Positions 1 to 5,587 of a stretch of 7,766 nt of DNA are shown in pieces. Under the pieces are notes generated by a model, which saw only the letters and a program-made list of their open reading frames with translations, did no database searches and was not told where the DNA came from. The first letter of the stretch is position 1, and every line of letters begins with the position of its first letter. A program made the position numbers and the translations under genes. This DNA comes from Desulfobulbaceae bacterium (GTDB lineage Bacteria; Desulfobacterota; Desulfobulbia; Desulfobulbales; UBA5123): positions 1 to 7,766 of the forward strand of contig JAOUHH010000131.1 of NCBI GenBank assembly GCA_029865195.1, written 5' to 3'.

Positions 1-40
1 GCCAAACCGAAGTCAGAGTAAACAGTAAAAATAGCAACAC

Positions 41-126
41 GCCGAAGTGGTGGAACTGGTAGACACACTATCTTGAGGGGGTAGCGGGCTACGCCCGTGC
101 GAGTTCGATTCTCGCCTTCGGCACCA
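41..126 (+). tRNA. tRNA-Leu (anticodon GAG)
   Basis: Complete class II tRNA. The acceptor stem GCCGAAG (41-47) pairs with CTTCGGC (116-122), followed by discriminator A and an encoded CCA end (124-126). The anticodon stem CTATC (68-72) / GGTAG (80-84) encloses the loop TTGAGGG, giving anticodon GAG (75-77), which reads CUC/CUU leucine codons. A long variable arm, CGGGC (85-89) / GCCCG (93-97), is typical of tRNA-Leu and rules out a class I tRNA. The T stem GCGAG (99-103) / CTCGC (111-115) closes a normal TTCGATT loop. A terminator follows 10 bases downstream, so the tRNA is probably the last gene of its transcript. No clear promoter is visible in the 40 bases upstream. Confidence 0.97.
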
Positions 127-135
127 AATATGATC

Positions 136-172
136 AAAAAGGCTGCAATCGCTTCGATTGCAGCCTTTTTTT
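136..172 (+). terminator. Intrinsic terminator after tRNA-Leu
   Basis: A perfect 11-bp stem, GGCTGCAATCG (141-151) with CGATTGCAGCC (155-165), closes a CTT loop. It is flanked by five A residues on the left and seven T residues on the right (166-172). The A/T flanks could extend the stem to 16 bp and would let it work in both directions. It separates the tRNA from the downstream operon. Confidence 0.93.
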
Positions 173-296
173 GTTGGCACCAGCACCGTTTCCGGCTAAC
201 CATAGCAGAGGATTGTAACCGCGGCCCACCCGCCGGCAACCGACGCCAAGCCCTGGCGCCCAAAAAAATGCGGCGACAACCGCCTCAGGAATACAC
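173..296 (+). other. Non-coding gap before the first operon; no convincing promoter
   Basis: These 124 bases should contain the promoter of the 297-4912 gene run, because a strong terminator lies just upstream. I see no good -35/-10 pair. TTGGCA (174-179) with TAACCA (197-202) has the right 17-base spacing but a poor -10. The TTGGCAC at 174-180 resembles a sigma-54 -24 element, but the matching -12 position reads CCGTT and lacks the GC. Confidence 0.4.
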
Positions 297-782
297 ATGG
301 CCGACGAAACGGAAAAAAATGTGGAAGAACTGCTGCTGCAGGGGCTGACCCGCCAACAGGTTTTCCAGCGGTTGCAGCACAGCGCCCCTGCCCGCAAACT
401 TCTCTTTTTCATCAACAACAGCGCCCTTCCCGGCGACCGCAAGAAACACCAGTTGCTCAACCTGCTGCTCGTTCTCTTATTCACCTTCATAACCGCCAAG
501 AAACTGCTCGCCATCTTCTCCTTCGGAATGATGGGCATCACCATGCTCCTTTCGCTGGTGGTTCCCATCGTCAACATCTATGTGTTGCGGGAGGTCCTGC
601 GCTTTCACCGCCTCGGCTATCAATTTCTCTTTGTCCTCTCCCTGCTCTCGCTGCTGCAACCAGAAAACCATTACCTGCTTGAAGCCCTTCTTCTCGTGGT
701 GATCGGTGCCGTCTCCGCCTTTCTGTACCTGAAGATGTTCCCGAAGGAGGCGCTGGTGCCGCCCGAAGAGGCCTCCCCATGA
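297..782 (+). CDS. Small four-helix membrane protein of unknown function
   Basis: I do not recognise this 161-residue protein. Residues 1-50 are polar and amphipathic, with a helix-like acidic start and a basic patch near residues 45-51. They are followed by about four hydrophobic segments (roughly 52-67, 69-97, 106-120 and 126-147) and a short acidic, proline-rich tail. No signal peptide or catalytic motif is visible, so it is most likely an inner-membrane protein with a cytoplasmic N-terminus. The start is supported by AGGA at 287-290, six bases before the ATG. Its TGA overlaps the ATG of the next gene (ATGA at 779-782), which implies translational coupling to the cNMP/CBS/DUF294 protein. 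A role as that protein's membrane partner is a reasonable guess from this coupling alone. The reading frame is convincing because of length, ribosome site and overlap, not homology. Confidence 0.85.
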   Translation: MADETEKNVEELLLQGLTRQQVFQRLQHSAPARKLLFFINNSALPGDRKKHQLLNLLLVLLFTFITAKKLLAIFSFGMMGITMLLSLVVPIVNIYVLREVLRFHRLGYQFLFVLSLLSLLQPENHYLLEALLLVVIGAVSAFLYLKMFPKEALVPPEEASP

Positions 783-2716
783 CCTCCCACGTCGGCAACC
801 CCCATAGCGTCCCGCTGGAACAGGTCACCGAGTTTCTCCTGAAAACCCTGCCTTTTAACACGCTCGCCCCCTCCTCCCTGCAGGATCTGGCCAAACAGTG
901 CCTGATCGATTTTTTTCCCAAAGACACCCTCATCTTCGAACAGGACGTCACCACGGTCCGCCATTTTTATCTGATTCAGCAGGGCGGCGTGCGCATCTTT
1001 TTCAAGAATGAAGCGGGCGATACAACCCTCAAGGATTTTCGCGGCGAAGGCGAATATTTCGGTGCCGTGCCCCTTATCCAGGAAACCGAACGCGCCAACC
1101 TGAACGTTGAAACCGTCGAGGACACCTTCTGCTTCCTCTTCCCCAAGGAGGCGTTCCTGCACCTGGTGCAGACCAACCCGGCGGTGACCAACTACTACCT
1201 GCGCAACATGACCCAAAAGCTGGTCAACTACGCCTATGCCGAACTGCGCCAACGCAAGGTTACCCCCCGGACCGAAAGCGCCTTGCGACTGGTCAGCGTT
1301 CCGGTGGGCGATATCCTCAAGGGGCCGGCGCAGATGATCGCCGCCTCGGCCTCCGCCCAGCAGGCGGCCATCGCCATGCATGCCGCCCATATCGGCTCCC
1401 TGCTCGTTCATGACGACAACAGCCGGGTCATCGGCATCATCACCGACAAGGACCTCCGCAACAAGCTGGTCGCCAGGGGCCTGGACTACGCCACGCCGGT
1501 GCGTGAGATCATGACCTCTCCGGTCCAGACCATCCCCTCCCACCATGTCTGCTTTGACGCCCTGTTGAAGATGATGACCGACCACATCCATCATCTGGCG
1601 GTGGTGGATCAGGAGACCATCGCCGGCGTCATCACCACCCACGACATCATGGTGCTGCAAGGAACCGCACCCCTTGCCCTGTTCAAGGAGATCGTCTCCC
1701 GGCAAACCATCGCGGATCTCTACGAGCTGGCGCCCAAGGTTCCCGGCATCATTCGCAACCTGGTCGAGGAAGGCGCCAAGGCGGACAACATCGCCCGGAT
1801 GATCACCCTCCTCAACGATCATCTGGTGGAAAAGCTGCTCACCATTCTCATCGCCGAGCTCGGCCCGCCCCCGGTCCCCTTCTGTTGGATGTACATGGGC
1901 AGCGAAGGCCGCAAGGAACAGACCTTTATCACCGATCAGGACAACGCCATCATCTACCGGGACCCGGTTACGGAAAGCGAGGCCACGGCGGCGGCAAGCT
2001 ACTTTGCGACTCTGGGCAAGGCCGCCATCGAACATCTGGCTGCCTGCGGTTTCCCACTCTGTCCCGGCGATATCATGGCCTCAAACCCGCGCTGGCGGCA
2101 GCCGGCCCGCAGTTGGCAAGCCTGCTTCGACAGCTGGACCGACTCACCGGACCCCCAGGAGATTCGCAACGCCACCATCTTCTTTGATTTCCGGGGTGGG
2201 TTCGGCGATCAGGAACTGGTGGAAACCCTCCGCGACCATCTGGCCCGCTCGGCCCGGCAAAAGAACATCTTTCTTTTCCATCTGGCCAAGGACTGCCTTG
2301 AATCCCGGCCGCCGATCTCCTTTTTCCGCAACTTCATCGTCGAAAAGGACGGCGAGCACAAGAATCAGCTCGATTTCAAGAAGCGCGGACTGGTCCCCTT
2401 TGTCGATTTCGCCAGGGTTCTGGCTTTGAAACACGGGATCAAGGCGACCAACACCATCGACCGGTTGCGCCTCCTGGCCGAGGCGCACCACATCCCCAAC
2501 GAACTGCACAAGGAAACCACCGCCGCTTACGAATTTCTCATGCACCTGCGCCTCATCCATCAACTACAGATGCTGGAGAACGGCGAAACACCTGACAACT
2601 TTATCGACCCCGGCACCCTCACCGACCTTGAAAAACAGACCCTGAAAGAAGCGTTCACCGTTGTCGGCAAGATGCAATCCTTTCTCCGCCAGGAATTTCA
2701 CATGGAGCAGGGTTAA
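779..2716 (+). CDS. cNMP-binding / CBS-pair / DUF294 nucleotidyltransferase-like protein
   Basis: A 645-residue cytoplasmic protein, normal length for this architecture. Residues about 19-150 form a cyclic-nucleotide-binding (CAP-type) beta-roll. The cassette around GEYFGAVPL (91-99) keeps an arginine (R105), but where classical cAMP binders have FGE it reads FGA, so the ligand may not be cAMP. Residues about 175-235 and 240-298 are two CBS domains, which usually bind adenine nucleotides; IGIITDKDLR and IAGVITTHDIM are their typical ends. Residues about 325-460 are a DUF294 putative nucleotidyltransferase related to the GlnD N-terminal domain, with GSEGRKEQ (374-381) and TDQDNA (385-390), where D386 and D388 would bind metal. 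Residues about 490-635 match the DUF294 C-terminal domain. The domains suggest an energy- or nucleotide-sensing regulator that modifies a protein, but the target is unknown. It is translationally coupled to the upstream membrane protein and followed 32 bases later by the exonuclease, an arrangement recurring near symporter/acs loci. Confidence 0.93.
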   Translation: MTSHVGNPHSVPLEQVTEFLLKTLPFNTLAPSSLQDLAKQCLIDFFPKDTLIFEQDVTTVRHFYLIQQGGVRIFFKNEAGDTTLKDFRGEGEYFGAVPLIQETERANLNVETVEDTFCFLFPKEAFLHLVQTNPAVTNYYLRNMTQKLVNYAYAELRQRKVTPRTESALRLVSVPVGDILKGPAQMIAASASAQQAAIAMHAAHIGSLLVHDDNSRVIGIITDKDLRNKLVARGLDYATPVREIMTSPVQTIPSHHVCFDALLKMMTDHIHHLAVVDQETIAGVITTHDIMVLQGTAPLALFKEIVSRQTIADLYELAPKVPGIIRNLVEEGAKADNIARMITLLNDHLVEKLLTILIAELGPPPVPFCWMYMGSEGRKEQTFITDQDNAIIYRDPVTESEATAAASYFATLGKAAIEHLAACGFPLCPGDIMASNPRWRQPARSWQACFDSWTDSPDPQEIRNATIFFDFRGGFGDQELVETLRDHLARSARQKNIFLFHLAKDCLESRPPISFFRNFIVEKDGEHKNQLDFKKRGLVPFVDFARVLALKHGIKATNTIDRLRLLAEAHHIPNELHKETTAAYEFLMHLRLIHQLQMLENGETPDNFIDPGTLTDLEKQTLKEAFTVVGKMQSFLRQEFHMEQG

Positions 2717-2748
2717 CGATTACCGCCGTTCTTTGCCACGAGATGATC

Positions 2749-3459
2749 ATGTCATTCCTCTCCCGCTTCCGGAGCAAACCCAATCCGCGCCACCCGGTCT
2801 TCATCCGCAACCGGGATGCCTTTCTCCGGGTCGCCCACGACACCCCGATCAACGAATTCGAATTCGTGGTCTTCGACACCGAACTTACCGGCCTCGACCT
2901 GCGCAACGACGAAATCCTCGCCATCGGCGCGGTCCGCATCCGCAACCTGCAGATCGTCGCCGGCGACATCTTCAACAGCTACACCGCCCCCCACAGATCG
3001 GCAGTCAACGCGCAGACTTTTATTCATCGCATCACCCCGCAGCAACTGGAAAACGCGCCCTCCCTTGCCAATGTTCTCCCTAATTTTGTAGACTATTGCG
3101 GGCAGTCGCTGCTGGTGGGCCATTCCGTGGGCATCGACATCGGCTTCATCAACCGGGCCGCCGGCCAGCTCTTTGACGGGCAGATGACCAACCCCTGTCT
3201 CGACACCCTGCAACTGGCGCAAACCTATACCGAGAAATGCTGGCAACACTACTACGACCGCTATGCCCATATGCTGTATGATCTGGACAGCCTCAGCCGC
3301 CGCTACCAACTGCCGCGCTTCGCCCGTCACGATGCCCTGCAGGACGCGGTGCAGACCGCGTATCTGTTCATCTTCCTGGTCAAGCATCTGCAGCAATACG
3401 GTCTGACCACCCTGAAGGATTTTTATCACGCCGGGCAATCCTGGCGGAACATTTTCTAA
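2749..3459 (+). CDS. DEDDh 3'-5' exonuclease, DnaQ / DNA polymerase III epsilon-like
   Basis: A 236-residue single-domain exonuclease. All five catalytic residues are visible (numbering from this start): D43 and E45 in the motif FDTELTGL, D130 in the motif GHSVGIDIGFIN, and H194 and D199 in the motif ARHDALQDAVQTA. The His five residues before the last Asp places it in the DEDDh group (epsilon, RNase T, ExoX). It should remove nucleotides from 3' ends of DNA or RNA using two metal ions. It has no polymerase, helicase or BRCT domain, and an N-terminal extension of about 35 residues precedes the nuclease fold. An in-frame ATG at 2743 would add two residues; I prefer 2749 because GAG (2740-2742) then sits six bases upstream. 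The ribosome site is weak in either case. It lies between the cNMP/CBS/DUF294 gene and the sigma-54 activator gene, probably in one operon. Its substrate, and why it sits beside acetate genes, are unknown. Confidence 0.92.
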   Translation: MSFLSRFRSKPNPRHPVFIRNRDAFLRVAHDTPINEFEFVVFDTELTGLDLRNDEILAIGAVRIRNLQIVAGDIFNSYTAPHRSAVNAQTFIHRITPQQLENAPSLANVLPNFVDYCGQSLLVGHSVGIDIGFINRAAGQLFDGQMTNPCLDTLQLAQTYTEKCWQHYYDRYAHMLYDLDSLSRRYQLPRFARHDALQDAVQTAYLFIFLVKHLQQYGLTTLKDFYHAGQSWRNIF

Positions 3460-3496
3460 CCCCCTCACCCGCACGCAATATCTTCGGAGATGTGCC

Positions 3497-4912
3497 ATGT
3501 TGCACCTGCTTGAATGCAGCCCCATCGCCCAGTTCGCCATCAACATGGATCACAAGATCACGGTCTGGAACAAGGCCTGCGAGCTGCTCACCGGTTTTTC
3601 GGCCGCGGAAATGATCGGCACCGACCGCCAGTGGGAGGCCTTTTATTCCCACAAACGGCCGGTGGTGGCCGACCTGATCGTCGATAACGATTTCGAGCAG
3701 TTCATCCGCTACTACGAAAGCAAGAACGGGCAACGCTCGAGCATCGTCCCCAACGCCTGGGAAGCCTCAAGCTATTTCCCGTCGCTGGGCGGGCAATCGC
3801 GCTACATCTACTTCCTCGCCGCCCCCATCGTCGATAACCTCGGCAAGATGATCGGTGCCGTGGAGACCTTGCAGGACTTCACCCGCCAAAAACAGCTGGA
3901 AACCTTTTTGAAGGAAGAGTCGGATAAACTGCGGCAGGAAAACATCACCCTGAAATCGGCGATGACGGAACGGTACCGCTTCGGTGACATCATCGGCAAA
4001 AGCGATGCGATGCAGGAGGTGTACGAACTGGTGGCCAACGCCGCCTCTTCCGACTCCAACGTCATCGTCTACGGCGAATCCGGCACCGGCAAGGAACTGG
4101 TGGCTCGCGCCATCCATCAGATGAGCGATCGCCGGGATCGGGACTTCGTGCTGGTCAACTGCGGCGCCATCCCGGAAACCCTGCTGGAAAGCGAATTCTT
4201 CGGCTACCGGAAAGGGGCCTTCACCGGCGCCCACGCCGACAAACCGGGCTTTCTCGATCGGGCCGACGGCGGCACCCTGTTTCTCGACGAGGTCGGCGAC
4301 GTCAGCCTCAACATGCAGGTGAAGCTGCTCCGCGCCATCGACGGCGGCGGCTACTCGCCGCTGGGCAGCAGTCAAACGAAAACCCCCAATATCCGAATCA
4401 TCGCCGCCACCAACCGGGATCTGGAGGAGTTGATCGACAAGGGGCTGGTCCGGGAGGATTTCTACTACCGTATTCACATCATCCCCATCAATCTCCCCCC
4501 CCTGCGCGACCGCAAGGAAGACCTGCCGCTCCTGATCGACCATTTCCTGCGCCGGTACGGTTCACACGACAAGATATCCGGTATTCCCGGCAAGGTTTAC
4601 GGAGCCCTGCAAAACTACAACTGGCCGGGCAACGTCCGTGAACTGCAGAACGTGCTGCGCCGCTACCTGGCCCTGAACAGGCTGGATTTCAGCCGCAAGT
4701 TCACCCCCGCCGGGCCCGAGGCCGTGATTGAGCCGGAGGGCAAGGAAATACACACCCCGCAGCAACTGCGCCGAGCGGTAGAGGATTTCGAAAAAAACTG
4801 CATCCTCACCGCCCTGAATGGCTCTCGTTGGCACAAAAGTCAGGCTGCCGCCCTTCTGGGCATCTCCCGCAAGACCCTGTTCCGCAAGATCAAGCAGTTC
4901 GACATAAAATAG
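3497..4912 (+). CDS. PAS-domain sigma-54 enhancer-binding transcriptional activator
   Basis: A 471-residue NtrC-family activator. Residues 1-130 are a PAS sensor that starts almost at the N-terminus, followed by a probable coiled-coil linker (about 130-157). The AAA+ domain (about 165-395) has Walker A GESGTGKE (193-200), an intact sigma-54-contacting GAFTGA loop (240-245), Walker B LFLDE (261-265), sensor I AATNRD (303-308) and the arginine-finger segment REDFYYR (319-325). The C-terminus (about 440-470) is a Fis-type helix-turn-helix, AALLGISRKTLFRKI. There is no phosphoreceiver domain, so it is probably a one-component regulator controlled by whatever the PAS domain binds; no heme or flavin signature is obvious. 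GGAG at 3486-3489 lies seven bases before the ATG. The gene ends 64 bases before a large palindrome and 189 bases before a sigma-54 promoter serving the symporter genes, which are its obvious candidate targets. It is likely cotranscribed with the three upstream genes (37-base gap). Confidence 0.96.
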   Translation: MLHLLECSPIAQFAINMDHKITVWNKACELLTGFSAAEMIGTDRQWEAFYSHKRPVVADLIVDNDFEQFIRYYESKNGQRSSIVPNAWEASSYFPSLGGQSRYIYFLAAPIVDNLGKMIGAVETLQDFTRQKQLETFLKEESDKLRQENITLKSAMTERYRFGDIIGKSDAMQEVYELVANAASSDSNVIVYGESGTGKELVARAIHQMSDRRDRDFVLVNCGAIPETLLESEFFGYRKGAFTGAHADKPGFLDRADGGTLFLDEVGDVSLNMQVKLLRAIDGGGYSPLGSSQTKTPNIRIIAATNRDLEELIDKGLVREDFYYRIHIIPINLPPLRDRKEDLPLLIDHFLRRYGSHDKISGIPGKVYGALQNYNWPGNVRELQNVLRRYLALNRLDFSRKFTPAGPEAVIEPEGKEIHTPQQLRRAVEDFEKNCILTALNGSRWHKSQAAALLGISRKTLFRKIKQFDIK

Positions 4913-4931
4913 ACACAAAACGTCTCACACC

Positions 4932-4938
4932 TGACCCA
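4932..4938 (+). promoter_or_regulatory. Extra TGACCCA half-site upstream of the palindrome
   Basis: TGACCCA at 4932-4938 repeats the heptamer at 5003-5009 in the right arm of the palindrome and, inverted, at 4992-4998 in the left arm. It could be a third, weaker contact for the same DNA-binding protein. No matching GGGT half follows at the expected distance, and a seven-base match could be chance. Confidence 0.3.
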
Positions 4939-4976
4939 AACCTATAAACACTCGCATCCACAGAGAGTTACACTAC

Positions 4977-5024
4977 ACCATGTCACCCTGATGGGTCATA
5001 CATGACCCATCAGGGTGACATGGT
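4977..5024. promoter_or_regulatory. 48-base perfect palindrome, candidate activator (UAS) site
   Basis: The left arm 4977-4999 and the right arm 5002-5024 are exact reverse complements over 23 bp, with only AC between them. Each arm also contains its own small dyad: ACCC-TGAT-GGGT at 4985-4996 and ACCC-ATCA-GGGT at 5005-5016. Their centres are 20 bp apart, about two helical turns, as expected for two activator dimers on one DNA face. The centre lies about 126 bases upstream of the start predicted from the sigma-54 promoter at 5101-5116, a normal place for an enhancer, and the site lies next to the activator gene. There is no T-run on either side, so it is not a typical intrinsic terminator. 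Alternatives are a dispersed palindromic repeat, or an mRNA-stabilising hairpin at the 3' end of the activator transcript. Confidence 0.65.
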
Positions 5025-5100
5025 AAACCGAAAACTATTACTGTCCTATTATTTTGTAACTTATTGCCTTGACATTGATTTCACGAAAAGCCAACATCAT

Positions 5101-5116
5101 TGGCAAGGTTATTGCT
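5101..5116 (+). promoter_or_regulatory. Sigma-54 (-24/-12) promoter for the symporter genes
   Basis: TGGCAAGGTTATTGCT matches the sigma-54 consensus TGGCACG-N4-TTGCW closely. The invariant GG (5102-5103) and GC (5114-5115) are exactly 10 bases apart, and the -12 element TTGCT is complete. The only departure in the conserved blocks is A for C at the end of the -24 element. Transcription would start near 5127, giving a leader of about 117 bases before the DUF4212 gene. A sigma-54 activator gene upstream and a palindromic candidate enhancer about 80-120 bases away support the call. Confidence 0.85.
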
Positions 5117-5134
5117 CTAATCCCTTTAGTTACT

Positions 5135-5188
5135 TCGCGCAGCCATTTCCGCCGTCCGCCATATCGGGCGGTGGACGGGCAGACGCGA
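5135..5188 (+). other. Structured mRNA leader hairpin upstream of the symporter operon
   Basis: In the leader predicted from the sigma-54 start, CCGTCCGCC (5152-5160) pairs with GGTGGACGG (5170-5178) over nine positions with one G-U pair. An outer helix TCGCG (5135-5139) / CGCGA (5184-5188) can enclose it. This suggests a folded 5' leader that could affect stability or translation. I recognise no known riboswitch class. Confidence 0.4.
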
Positions 5189-5195
5189 GAACAAC

Positions 5196-5227
5196 GCCGC
5201 TGTTGACGGCTTTTCTTTAAGAGAAAA
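5196..5227 (+). other. Possible weak attenuator next to the ribosome site
   Basis: GCCG (5196-5199) can pair with CGGC (5207-5210), directly followed by TTTTCTTT, resembling a short terminator. The same T-rich stretch TTTTCT (5211-5216) is perfectly complementary to AGAAAA (5222-5227), ending three bases before the AAGGAGG ribosome site. The two structures meet at the T-run and could influence each other. The stems are short, so this may be no more than chance. Confidence 0.25.
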
Positions 5228-5243
5228 TATAAGGAGGGAGTGA

Positions 5244-5495
5244 ATGAAAAAAGATTTATCGCTGTACTGGAAGAAAAACCTCAAACTGATGGTCATCCTG
5301 CTGTCCATCTGGGCCGTGGTTTCCTATGGCTGCGGCATCCTGTTCGTCGAACAGCTCAACACCATCAATATCGGCGGCTTCCCCCTCGGTTTCTGGTTTG
5401 CCCAGCAAGGCGCCATCTATGTTTTTGTCGCTCTCATCTTTGCCTACTATCACTTGATGCAAAAAATGGATAAGGAATTCGACGTACACGAGTAA
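5244..5495 (+). CDS. Sodium:solute symporter small subunit (DUF4212)
   Basis: An 83-residue inner-membrane protein of the DUF4212 / Na_symport_sm family, full length for that family. It has a short basic N-terminus with a YWKKN motif (8-12), a first membrane helix (about 13-34), the signature stretch INIGGFPLGFWFAQQG (41-56) leading into a second helix (about 54-72), and an acidic cytoplasmic tail. Members are nearly always encoded immediately before a large SLC5-type symporter and are presumed to be its partner subunit; the gene 92 bases downstream fits this. The start is set by a very strong ribosome site, AAGGAGG (5231-5237), six bases before the ATG. It is the first gene behind the sigma-54 promoter, so it should be induced by the upstream PAS activator. 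The exact role of the small subunit (assembly, stability or transport) is not known. Confidence 0.95.
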   Translation: MKKDLSLYWKKNLKLMVILLSIWAVVSYGCGILFVEQLNTINIGGFPLGFWFAQQGAIYVFVALIFAYYHLMQKMDKEFDVHE

Positions 5496-5587
5496 CGCCG
5501 ACCATTCTTCATCATTACGTGTAGTGCTACATCCCGTACACATACAACAATCAATTACCTAACTTTCAACGGTAAGGAGCTATCATT
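5496..5587 (+). other. Gap between symporter subunits with small inverted repeats
   Basis: The spacer is unusually long for two subunit genes. It holds overlapping short dyads, TGTAG (5520-5524) / CTACA (5527-5531) and GTGTA (5519-5523) / TACAC (5537-5541). The second can form a 5-bp RNA hairpin. A good ribosome site, AAGGAG (5574-5579), stands eight bases before the next ATG. There is no T-run, so no terminator; the hairpin might tune the ratio of the two subunits. Confidence 0.35.

Noticed and set aside
174..190. Second sigma-54 promoter before the membrane-protein gene
   Set aside because: TTGGCAC resembles a -24 element, but the -12 position reads CCGTT without the required GC.
671..2035. 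A 454-codon open frame on the minus strand across the cNMP/CBS/DUF294 gene
   Set aside because: Same shadow effect; the + frame has clear domains and catalytic motifs, and the minus-strand product resembles nothing known.
4977..5024. The palindrome as an intrinsic terminator of the activator gene
   Set aside because: The stem is strong, but no T-run follows on either strand, so a standard intrinsic terminator is not supported.
5068..5080. IHF site between the palindrome and the promoter
   Set aside because: TTGATT fits the conserved half, but the YAA half reads CTT, with two mismatches. The location is attractive but the match is too weak to annotate.
5069..5097. Sigma-70 promoter with TTGACA (5069-5074)
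   Set aside because: The -35 is perfect, but at 17-base spacing the -10 would be CAACAT, only three of six matches. The sigma-54 site just downstream explains the region better.
5002..5220. A 72-codon + strand open frame in the regulatory region
   Set aside because: It starts within the palindrome, lacks a ribosome site, runs across the sigma-54 promoter and has no protein-like composition.
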